From Rhizobium bangladeshense (lineage in GTDB: Bacteria; Pseudomonadota; Alphaproteobacteria; Rhizobiales; Rhizobiaceae): 64,000 bases of DNA. Both the position numbers and the translations under genes were made by a program. Shown here one piece after another: positions 16,565 through 23,450 of the stretch. Position 1 is the stretch's first letter, and each line of letters begins with the position of its first letter. Under the pieces are notes generated by a model. That model saw only the letters and a program-made list of their open reading frames with translations. It did no database searches and was not told the origin of the DNA. The stretch lies in contig NZ_LYPL01000004.1 of NCBI RefSeq assembly GCF_001662075.1, positions 310,001 to 374,000 of the forward strand. The letters are read 5' to 3'.

Positions 16565-17746
16565 ATGAAAGACCTCACCCGCTGCGTCATGACACCCGAA
16601 GTCAAGATTGAAGGCTTCAAGTCGCTAGCCGTCGGCGTCCACCGGGCGTCGACAATCGTGTTCGACAACGCCGAGGACTATTCGAACCGCGGAGATCGCG
16701 GTCCAGACGGATACAGTTACGGCCTCTACGGCACGCCGACCACGAGAACTCTGGAGGCAAAGCTGACGGCGCTTGAGCAAGGTGCGAGAACCTTTCTCGT
16801 GCCCTCGGGACAAGCCGCCAATACGATCGCGGTCCTGCCGTTCCTCAAGGCTGGCGACGGCATCCTGATAACCGACTCCACCTACCCGCCGATGCGCGAT
16901 TTCGCTAATACCGACCTCGCGCGTTTCGGCGTGGAAGTGAGCTACTACAATCCTGTCGATCTCGCCGACCTTGAAACCAAGATCGATAATCGAACGAAGA
17001 TCGTCTGGTGCGAGTCACCAGGTTCCACGACGATGGAAGTGCAGGACCTGCCGAAGATTGCCGCGATCGCACATCGCCACGGCGCACTGGTCGGCTGCGA
17101 TAATACCTGGGCGACGCCGCTTAACTACAAGCCCCTCACTCACGGAGCCGACATCGTCACCGAAGGCCTAACCAAATACATCTCAGGCCACTCTGACCTG
17201 TTATTGGGATCGCTGACTGTTCGCGAGGAGCAGCTCGTCGCTCCGATCCGGTCCACGCTCGGTCGATTGGGTATCTCTGTTTCGCCGGACGACGCCTCGA
17301 TGGTATTGAGAGGCATGGAGACCCTGGGCGTCCGGATGCGGCACGCTTACGAAGTGGCGATGTCTCTTATCGGAAGACTTCAAGAGTCAGAAATCGTTCA
17401 ACGGGTGATACATCCCGCATTACCATCCGATCCCGGAAATCCGATCTGGAGGCGCGACTTCCTTGGTGCATCTGCGGTTTTCGGTGTGGTTTTCGCACCT
17501 GGAATAGCCGGCCATGTTCCGCCATCGCTAGACGTCCTGAAGACTTTTGCGATCGGAGCGTCATGGGGCGGCACGAGGAGCCTCGTCGCGCCGATGTCGG
17601 TCAAAGCGCACCGATCTGCGACAAGCTGGCCAGGAGACGATCTGATCCTGCGGATGAGTGTCGGCTTGGAAGACCAACGCGACCTCCTGGACGACATCGA
17701 TGCGCTCCTAGCGGAAATTGCGTCCCGCGCACGTGGCTATCGATGA
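16565..17746 (+). CDS. Cys/Met-metabolism PLP enzyme, cystathionine beta-lyase-like
   Basis: A 393-residue fold-type-I PLP enzyme. It has YGLYGTPTTRTLEAKLTALE and the phosphate-binding SGQAANTIAVL, a cofactor-aspartate region GALVGCDNTWATPL, and the Schiff-base lysine in VTEGLTKYISGHSDLLLGS. These match cystathionine beta-lyase/gamma-synthase proteins; the TKY(I/L)SGHSD form is typical of the MetC branch in alphaproteobacteria. It would cleave cystathionine or cysteine conjugates. Alone on its strand: the downstream cobalt-transporter operon converges on it, with stops 8 bases apart. Substrate not settled. Confidence 0.88.
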   Translation: MKDLTRCVMTPEVKIEGFKSLAVGVHRASTIVFDNAEDYSNRGDRGPDGYSYGLYGTPTTRTLEAKLTALEQGARTFLVPSGQAANTIAVLPFLKAGDGILITDSTYPPMRDFANTDLARFGVEVSYYNPVDLADLETKIDNRTKIVWCESPGSTTMEVQDLPKIAAIAHRHGALVGCDNTWATPLNYKPLTHGADIVTEGLTKYISGHSDLLLGSLTVREEQLVAPIRSTLGRLGISVSPDDASMVLRGMETLGVRMRHAYEVAMSLIGRLQESEIVQRVIHPALPSDPGNPIWRRDFLGASAVFGVVFAPGIAGHVPPSLDVLKTFAIGASWGGTRSLVAPMSVKAHRSATSWPGDDLILRMSVGLEDQRDLLDDIDALLAEIASRARGYR

Positions 17747-17754
17747 CGCATCGT

Positions 17755-18438
17755 CTAGCCCGGAACAGTTTGCAACCGTTTCTGTGATCGAAGGAAACCA
17801 AGGGTCACGCCCATGGCCAGCCATGCGAGGAAGCCCGCTGTAAGGGTCCCTAGCACAAATAGCCGATGCAGGTCATCGGGAACGAGCGATGCGGCGTCGG
17901 GAGCGACAGGCGCTCCGTACAGAAAGGGTGCTGCTAGAAGCAAGGCGGAAACGAGATACGCGGGAGCACGCTGAAACCTCGCAATCAAGAGCAATGCGAC
18001 TGCGGTGCAGGCCGCACAGGAGAGCCACCAGAGCCGCCGTTGAACGAGATCGGCAGCTGGCATTCCCGGAAGCTCAGGTGGCAGGCCAAGTGCAGGTACG
18101 AGGCCGACTGCCAGGAAGCTACCCGCACCCCACAACAGCCCCGACCACCAGCTTTGCAACCCGCCGCTCACTTCCGCGACGACGGTGACGAGAAACGCGT
18201 ATCCGACGAATGCGAGTATCATTGCCGCCAAGGTGGGGAAGTTCCTTCCGAGGGCCGCGCTCTCGCCGTGCTCATGAAGAGCTTGGTACCCCGCCGCCGC
18301 GTGTTCGGAGCCATGCTCGAAAACCTCGGCTTGTAGGATGATCGGCACGTTGACCGCGATGTTGAGGGCGGAGGCAAGCACGCCTCCGATTACACCGGCG
18401 AGCAACGCCAGAAAGAACAATCGCTGAAAATGGCTCAC
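17755..18438 (-). CDS. cbtA: Cobalt transporter subunit CbtA
   Basis: GTG start at 18438 (VSHFQRLFFLALLAGVIGGV), 227 residues with about five or six membrane spans. It has the CbtA layout: a first helix followed by a histidine/glutamate-rich loop (VFEHGSEHAAAGYQALHEHG), then a central LVTVVAEVSGG and a C-terminal hydrophobic pair. CbtAB forms a cobalt uptake system originally predicted from cobalamin-riboswitch control. Here it is last in an operon with a cobalt-type nitrile hydratase-like enzyme, so its likely job is metal supply for that enzyme. No riboswitch was seen next to it. Confidence 0.9.
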   Translation of the reverse strand: MSHFQRLFFLALLAGVIGGVLASALNIAVNVPIILQAEVFEHGSEHAAAGYQALHEHGESAALGRNFPTLAAMILAFVGYAFLVTVVAEVSGGLQSWWSGLLWGAGSFLAVGLVPALGLPPELPGMPAADLVQRRLWWLSCAACTAVALLLIARFQRAPAYLVSALLLAAPFLYGAPVAPDAASLVPDDLHRLFVLGTLTAGFLAWLAMGVTLGFLRSQKRLQTVPG

Positions 18439-18447
18439 AGCCGCACC

Positions 18448-18627
18448 TCAGTGGCAGGGAAAACTCAGGGTATGACGGACGTCGTGCGCGGCGTCGTGGA
18501 GCGCCGGGATGTTTGCAAATCCCACGCCACCTACGAGAAGCCCGCCCAGGACCGCCATGGCGCAAAGGGAAAGAACCCTTGCGGTAAATCCGACTGCGAT
18601 CGGTTTTTTCTTTGTAATGGCTGTCAT
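18448..18627 (-). CDS. cbtB: Cobalt transporter small subunit CbtB
   Basis: A 59-residue protein read on the minus strand from ATG 18627. It has one transmembrane helix (VLSLCAMAVLGGLLVGGVGF) and the diagnostic histidine-rich C-terminus: HDAAHDVRHTLSFPCH, ending in PCH. This is the CbtB signature, and the histidines probably capture the metal for CbtA. It sits 40 bases after the aquaporin stop and ends 9 bases before cbtA, with GAGGTG serving cbtA. Confidence 0.92.
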   Translation of the reverse strand: MTAITKKKPIAVGFTARVLSLCAMAVLGGLLVGGVGFANIPALHDAAHDVRHTLSFPCH

Positions 18628-18667
18628 CTTCGTTCCTTTCGTTGATCGACAACGTTTCGGTTGATCA

Positions 18668-19438
18668 TTACAGTCCGGACGGATCGCGGGCCCGCTCCCC
18701 GGCTAGGCCCTGGGATCGGTTATCCTGCGCCGGGGCACCCCCGAAAGCTATCCGGGTCACCAGCAGCGCGGCGACCAGGCCGAGCAGTTGGGCGACAGCG
18801 AAAGTGGCGGCCGTTGGCAAGCTCAGAGACACAGGGCCTTCTGCGAAAGTCGCCGCGATCGTGACGGCGGGGTTCGCGTAGGACGTCGACGGTGTCGCCA
18901 GGATCGCCGCCGTTAGCCAGGCCCCGACCGCGAAGGGACCAGTGTCCCATTTACTGCTTCGCGCACAGCTTATGACAATGATCAGAAGCCCTGCCGCGGC
19001 CACCAACTCGCTGACTGCAAGCCCCATTGACGGGGTTTCCCCAAACGAAGGCCTGACCGTTTCCTGGAACATGAATGTGGCGATCAATGAGCCGCATATG
19101 CCTCCGGCAATCTGACTCAGGACGTAGGATATGGTGCACGCCGTGGCCCGCTCCCCGCGGAGCCATTGTCCGATTGTAATCAGCGGATTGTAATGTCCGC
19201 CGGAAACTTTCCCCAGGGCAACGATTAGACCAACCAATGACCCAGCGATCGAGACCGCAATGATGATCGACGCGACCAAAGGCTCGTCGGCCTGCTTTTG
19301 CTGCACGGCCAGACCCGATCCTACCATCGCGACGGTAAGAAGACATGTTCCGACCGCTTCTACAAACGAGCGCCGCAATATCGGCAGCGACCCATCGATT
19401 TCGAAAAAGCAGGATGCCTCCCGGGCGTTGTCAGGCAT
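18668..19438 (-). CDS. Aquaporin/MIP-family channel
   Basis: A 256-residue six-helix channel. The second NPA box is normal (TSYANPAVTIAATF) but the first is NPL (GGHYNPLITIGQWL). The pattern with a hydrophobic residue after NP in box one occurs in some aquaglyceroporin-like and arsenite- or urea-permeating branches and should widen or alter the filter. It overlaps the nitrile-hydratase beta-N gene by 8 bases and precedes cbtBA, so it is in the enzyme operon. A role in admitting a small neutral substrate (or exporting the product) is inference. Family certain, substrate not. Confidence 0.88.
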   Translation of the reverse strand: MPDNAREASCFFEIDGSLPILRRSFVEAVGTCLLTVAMVGSGLAVQQKQADEPLVASIIIAVSIAGSLVGLIVALGKVSGGHYNPLITIGQWLRGERATACTISYVLSQIAGGICGSLIATFMFQETVRPSFGETPSMGLAVSELVAAAGLLIIVISCARSSKWDTGPFAVGAWLTAAILATPSTSYANPAVTIAATFAEGPVSLSLPTAATFAVAQLLGLVAALLVTRIAFGGAPAQDNRSQGLAGERARDPSGL

Positions 19439-19781
19439 TGGGGTGCGGCCGAGTTATTTCGTGCGTGTGCCGAGCTTCCAGTTCCGCCATTTTGACGGCG
19501 AGGTCACCTGGCGTGAGAATGCCCTTCTGGAAGAGAATGTTCGCGAAGGCTACGATCCAGCGCTCGTAATACGACAGTTTCCCGATCATCTCCGAACCGA
19601 GCGCTTCGACGCCTCGGCGCTTCTCTTCAGTGTTGATGATCTTGTGAAAATCAAGGACGTCGGCGAGTGCGTGGCAGCGCTTTTCCCACGGGAGCAGTTC
19701 GTGCTCCACCCGTTCGATCTTGCCGCTGGCTTCGCCTCCGATGTCGTTTGGAAGCTTCTTGACGAGGAGTTCACTGGACAT
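19431..19781 (-). CDS. Nitrile hydratase beta-subunit N-terminal domain as a separate protein (ScnB-like)
   Basis: Starts at ATG 19781 (TGATG overlap with the alpha stop; AAGGAGG 7 bases upstream). The 116 residues match only the N-terminal helical half of a nitrile hydratase beta subunit: KLPNDIGG, LLPWEKRCHALADVL, LGSEMIGKLSYYERWIVAFA and a closing ILTPGDLAVKM. The C-terminal SH3-like half is absent here but encoded separately at 20461. Split beta subunits are known in thiocyanate hydrolase (ScnA plus ScnB) and toyocamycin nitrile hydratase. A related fold also serves as a cobalt-loading activator (P14K/NhlE), so it may be subunit, chaperone or both. Confidence 0.85.
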   Translation of the reverse strand: MSSELLVKKLPNDIGGEASGKIERVEHELLPWEKRCHALADVLDFHKIINTEEKRRGVEALGSEMIGKLSYYERWIVAFANILFQKGILTPGDLAVKMAELEARHTHEITRPHPNA

Positions 19782-20458
19782 CACGCCGCCTCCTTTTGAT
19801 ATTCGACAGGGATCACGCCGATCATTGCGTCGCGGGTCACCAAAGCCGCGAGGTCCTCTTCAGACATCGTTTCCGTTCCGGGCGGTCTCATCGGCAGCAC
19901 CAGGTAGCGCACCATGGCGGTCGAATCGCTGACGATGATCTCGACCCCGTCTGGGATATGCGTCCCGAATTCCTCGAGAACGGCTCGCGGTTCGTACACG
20001 GCGCGGGCCCTATATGGCTTCAGCTTGTACCAGTCGGGCGGAAGACCCAAGACGGGCCGCGGGTAGCATGAACACAGCGTGCATACGATGAGGTTGTGGA
20101 CCTTCGGCGTGTTTTCGAGGACGATCAACTGCGTGTCGTCGTAGAAGGTGATCCCCAGCTCCTCGCACCCCTTGCGCCCGTCATCGAGCAACCGCCGCCG
20201 GAACCCCTCGTCTACCCATGCGCGAGCCACGACTTTGGCACCCAGTGCCGGCGTGCGGGAGTCCAGCACCTCGATCTGTCTTCGTATCTCGCCCGCGCCG
20301 AAGAGCCGGCGCTCGATCAACAGCTCCCGCACTGCGGTTTCCATCAAGTCGTAGTAGCCGGGAGCATCCGCGATCGTTATTTCCTGGTGCGGATGAGAAT
20401 GCCCTGCATCGCCATGGCCATGATCATGGCCATCGTGATCGTTGTCTTCCGTCTCCAT
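19781..20458 (-). CDS. Cobalt-type nitrile hydratase / thiocyanate hydrolase alpha-like catalytic subunit
   Basis: From ATG 20458 (AAGGA upstream; a TTG at 20479 is less likely) the protein is 225 residues. Its claw motif is VCTLCSCY (C126, C129, C131), with Thr after the first Cys, the marker of the cobalt rather than the iron form. It has the RPVLGLPPDWYKLKPYRAR block common to the family. The N-terminus is unusually histidine-rich (DHDGHDHGHGDAGHSHPH), a probable metal-binding tail. It catalyses hydration of a nitrile to an amide, or hydrolysis of a like substrate such as thiocyanate. Flanked by the two halves of its partner subunit. Confidence 0.92.
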   Translation of the reverse strand: METEDNDHDGHDHGHGDAGHSHPHQEITIADAPGYYDLMETAVRELLIERRLFGAGEIRRQIEVLDSRTPALGAKVVARAWVDEGFRRRLLDDGRKGCEELGITFYDDTQLIVLENTPKVHNLIVCTLCSCYPRPVLGLPPDWYKLKPYRARAVYEPRAVLEEFGTHIPDGVEIIVSDSTAMVRYLVLPMRPPGTETMSEEDLAALVTRDAMIGVIPVEYQKEAA

Positions 20459-20460
20459 GG

Positions 20461-20793
20461 TCAAATCCTTTCCAGCCAATTTTCAAAGACCTCGACCCTG
20501 AGTCCGTCCGAAGCCGGGCCTCTGTAGTCGGCCCAAATCTGTGACAGAGGAATAGCGATGCGGTAGTAATGGCCTTTGGAGCCAGCGTTGCGTCCGAACC
20601 CCTCTTCCTCGTTGTCGACACCCATCGTCGCGATAACGCGTTCAACGACAGCTGATTTCCCACGGAGATACATCGGAAGCCGATAGTGCCCGACTGGAAA
20701 CCGCGTGCCGGTCCGTACCAAGTCGCCAACTTTGAAAGTCGGCGTCTCGCCGAACGCGGCGACAACTGCCTGTGCGATCGATTGCGCTGTCAT
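20461..20793 (-). CDS. Nitrile hydratase beta-subunit C-terminal domain as a separate protein (ScnA-like)
   Basis: A 110-residue protein that corresponds only to the C-terminal SH3-like barrel of nitrile hydratase beta: FKVGDLVRTGTRFPVGHYRL, PMYLRGKSAVVERV, then KGHYYRIAIPLSQIWADYRG and a terminal VEVFENWLE. The G-H-Y-R-L-P-Y-RG run is diagnostic. The stop is 2 bases before the alpha start. The order beta-C, alpha, beta-N differs from the scnB-scnA-scnC order of thiocyanate hydrolase operons, so the gene set has been rearranged rather than merely split. Confidence 0.88.
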   Translation of the reverse strand: MTAQSIAQAVVAAFGETPTFKVGDLVRTGTRFPVGHYRLPMYLRGKSAVVERVIATMGVDNEEEGFGRNAGSKGHYYRIAIPLSQIWADYRGPASDGLRVEVFENWLERI

Positions 20794-20829
20794 TTCGATG
20801 TCCTTTCAGAAGCTACTCGCTCCCCGTTG

Positions 20830-21189
20830 TCAGACTTCGCGTTTGTCCTGTGTCTTGGCTTTGAAGGCATCCATCACGCGTGTGGAGTAGACAAGACCTG
20901 CCCCTGCGTTGACACCAATCGCTGTGCCGAGCGCCTCGGCGATTTCCTCTCGTGTCGCGCCTGCTTTGAGCGCAGCCTCTGTATGGACAACGATGCAGCC
21001 GTCGCAGCGCAGGGAAACCGCGACAGCCAAAGCTATCAACTCGTTGACCTTCGACCCGAGGAGGTCGGTCTTTCTGGCTGCTCCCCCGATCGCTTGATAA
21101 CCGCGGATGACGTCCGGGCTCAGCGCCGCCAGCTCGCCAACTCCGGCAAGCACCTGACTGTGGTAGGCATTCCAGTCGATCATCGACAT
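20830..21189 (-). CDS. Carboxymuconolactone decarboxylase (AhpD-like) family protein
   Basis: The start is taken at ATG 21189 (MSMIDWNAYHSQVLAGVGEL). The CMD/AhpD core carries LRCDGCIVVHTEAALKAGAT with CxxC...H, the redox-active motif of AhpD-like proteins, and AIGVNAGAGLVYS in the last helix. The protein is expected to be a small oligomer acting as a peroxidase partner or as an isomerase-like enzyme. It lies 22 bases downstream of the MBL-fold gene and 37 bases upstream of the split nitrile-hydratase genes, thus inside the operon. Confidence 0.85.
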   Translation of the reverse strand: MSMIDWNAYHSQVLAGVGELAALSPDVIRGYQAIGGAARKTDLLGSKVNELIALAVAVSLRCDGCIVVHTEAALKAGATREEIAEALGTAIGVNAGAGLVYSTRVMDAFKAKTQDKREV

Positions 21190-21211
21190 AGGATGGCTCC
21201 GCGTTGCGGCA

Positions 21212-22177
21212 TCAAACGCCGTGGTAGACAAGACGTGCGAAAAAGTCGGGCGAGATGACGAATTGCCCCCACTTCGTGTCGAACGCCGCGGTTGGCTTGG
21301 CGGCGATCACCGCATCGACGGGCTTGCCCTCCGACTTGAGCTTGGCGACGTTACCGCGGATATCGACGAGCATCGTTCGATAGTCGCTAAGCTCCGACTT
21401 CTTGCTGAGCGGCTGGCCGTGACCGGGGATGACGATTGTCTTCTCGCCGACGCTCGAGAGGATTTCCTCCACGGCCTTGATTTTCCCGTCGATGCCACCG
21501 CCCGTAGAGTAGTCGATGAACGGGTAGATGCCGTTCCAGTAGAGGTCTCCGGTGTGAACGATGTCGGCTTCGCCGAACGCGACCGAGATGTCGCCGTCGG
21601 TGTGGGCGTTCGGATGGTGCTTGAGCATCAGCGTCGACTTGTTCAACTCCAGAGACATCTCGTCACCGACGGTCTCGGAAGGCACAGCGGCGAGCGGCGG
21701 CCTGGGGAATTCGAAGTCCCAGTCGTCAACCCTTTGAACGGCCATCAAATGGGTTTTTGTGTTTTCATGGGCGAGGATCGCCGCTCCTTCGCCGTTCAGC
21801 CATTCGTTTCCGTCGGTGTGATCGAAGTGCCAGTGGGTGTTGATCAGATGCCGGACAGGCTGTTTGCCCAATCCGGCAAGGGCGTCGCGTATTCTGGGAC
21901 GAGAGGCGGTTATCCCCCCGTCGATCAGCACCTTGCCGTCGCCTCCGGTCAGCACGGCTATGTTGCCGCCCGATCCTTCCAGGATCGAAACGCCGGCTCT
22001 TGCCTTGTGGACCTTGATCGGTGCCTTCGCAGCTTCATCGCGGATCATGTCGACGATGCCCTGTGCCTTTGCGAAGACCTCAGGAGGGCTAAGCCAGCCT
22101 CCCGTGGCGGCAAAGGTAGAGGCGGCCATACAGCATAGGCAAAATCCGCGGCGTGAAATCCTGAAATCCTGTGCCAT
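21212..22177 (-). CDS. Tat-exported MBL-fold metallohydrolase
   Basis: The ATG at 22177 gives an N-terminus with a twin-arginine signal (FRISRRGFCLCCMAASTFAA), so the in-frame start at 22228 is rejected. The mature part has the metallo-beta-lactamase motif INTHWHFDHTDGNEW, then HHPNAHTDGD, VHTGDLYWNG and IPGHGQPL, giving the full dinuclear zinc set. It is a periplasmic hydrolase of unknown substrate. Together with the next gene (also Tat) it suggests that the pathway starts in the periplasm. Confidence 0.88.
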   Translation of the reverse strand: MAQDFRISRRGFCLCCMAASTFAATGGWLSPPEVFAKAQGIVDMIRDEAAKAPIKVHKARAGVSILEGSGGNIAVLTGGDGKVLIDGGITASRPRIRDALAGLGKQPVRHLINTHWHFDHTDGNEWLNGEGAAILAHENTKTHLMAVQRVDDWDFEFPRPPLAAVPSETVGDEMSLELNKSTLMLKHHPNAHTDGDISVAFGEADIVHTGDLYWNGIYPFIDYSTGGGIDGKIKAVEEILSSVGEKTIVIPGHGQPLSKKSELSDYRTMLVDIRGNVAKLKSEGKPVDAVIAAKPTAAFDTKWGQFVISPDFFARLVYHGV

Positions 22178-22253
22178 GGCATGTCCTCTTCGAAAAAGCG
22201 GAGCGGCTCCAGGAAGCTTGGGGTTCACCTGAAGCCGCCTGTCCGCCGAGCGA

Positions 22254-23237
22254 TCATGCCTGGAAAAACGCCAGCAGATCGGGGTTGATGATATCCGGAT
22301 GGGTGCTGCACATTCCGTGCGGCAGGCCTTTGTAGACTTTCAGCGTGCCGTTCTTGAGCAGCTTGATCGACAGGAGTGCGGCGTCCGCGATCGGAACGAT
22401 CTGGTCGTCGTCACCGTGCATCACGAGAACGGGGACTTCGATTTTCTTGAGGTCGTCTGTGAAGTCCGTTTCGGAAAAGACCTTGATGCATTCGTAATGT
22501 GCGACAGCGCCACCGATCATTCCCTGCCGCCACCAGTTCTGGATCAGGCCCGGATAGACCTTGGCGTCCTTCCTGTTGAAGCCGTAGAAGGGGCCGCTTG
22601 GCACGTCGAGATAGAATTGCGCGCGGTTGGCAGCGAGCTGGGCGCGGAGATCGTCGAACACCGAGATCGGCAGGCCACCCGGATTGCTGTCGGATTTCAA
22701 CATTACCGGCGGGATCGCCGATATGATTACGGCCTTGGCGACTCTGCCCTTCCCATGCCGGGCGACATAGCGGGTAACCTCACCGCCTCCCGTAGAGTGA
22801 CCGACATGGATCGCGTCCCTCAGATCGAGTGCCTCCGCCAGTTCCGCGACGTCGGCGGCGTAGGTGTCCATATCGTTGCCGATCGCGGTCTGCGTCGAGC
22901 GACCGTGTCCACGTCTGTCGTGCGCGATCACTCTGTATCCCTTGCTCAGGAAGAATAGCATCTGGTTGTCCCAGTCATCGCCGCTGAGCGGCCAGCCATG
23001 GTGAAAAACCACAGGCTGCCCCTTGCCCCAGTCCTTGTAGAAAATCTGTGTCCCGTCTTTCGTTGTGATCATGCCCATTTTCTTTTCCTCGGCTGATGAT
23101 TGGGTTGCCTGCGCGGCAGCGTGATGGACCGGAACCAATTCGGGAAATCCGAACATCGATGCTCCTAAAGCCCCGGCAGCCGTGCCGAGCACGGTGCGGC
23201 GGGATATCGGAAGGTTTGTCGGATTACCGGATGTCAT
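22254..23237 (-). CDS. Tat-exported alpha/beta hydrolase, non-heme chloroperoxidase-like
   Basis: 327 residues with a twin-arginine leader, [20 protein letters not shown], then the alpha/beta-hydrolase fold: [15 protein letters not shown] oxyanion region, nucleophile elbow [10 protein letters not shown], acid [10 protein letters not shown], and histidine [12 protein letters not shown]. The Ser-Asp-His triad is complete. The sequence style is that of cofactor-free haloperoxidases/esterases. It is first in the minus-strand operon, with 213 bases to the divergent histidine-kinase gene. Substrate is unknown; perhydrolase or esterase activity is expected of the family. Confidence 0.88.
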   Translation of the reverse strand: MTSGNPTNLPISRRTVLGTAAGALGASMFGFPELVPVHHAAAQATQSSAEEKKMGMITTKDGTQIFYKDWGKGQPVVFHHGWPLSGDDWDNQMLFFLSKGYRVIAHDRRGHGRSTQTAIGNDMDTYAADVAELAEALDLRDAIHVGHSTGGGEVTRYVARHGKGRVAKAVIISAIPPVMLKSDSNPGGLPISVFDDLRAQLAANRAQFYLDVPSGPFYGFNRKDAKVYPGLIQNWWRQGMIGGAVAHYECIKVFSETDFTDDLKKIEVPVLVMHGDDDQIVPIADAALLSIKLLKNGTLKVYKGLPHGMCSTHPDIINPDLLAFFQA

Positions 23238-23450
23238 GTGTCTCGATCCTTTTGCCAGCCTTCGGGCGGCGGCTTGTCAGGACGAGGCCATTGACCCGTC
23301 CGTCCATCCGTTTCGATGTCGGGGAGGATATGCAGCGAGGCCGGGGCAGCCAATCATATGTTTCCGTTAGTCTCGCGGGTTCATCTAGTCTGATCTTCGG
23401 TACCGAAGTATAGTCCCGGCAACTCCATTGGCGGTGACCGGGAGAATGTC

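Noticed and set aside
18640..18660. GTTGATCGACAAC as a FixK box
   Set aside because: The half-sites are separated by the wrong spacing (TTG-N5-CAA) and it is not in front of a low-oxygen gene.
17900..23300. A cobalamin riboswitch upstream of cbtBA
   Set aside because: cbtB begins 40 bases after the aquaporin stop within an operon; I saw no B12-box-like element there or upstream of the first gene.
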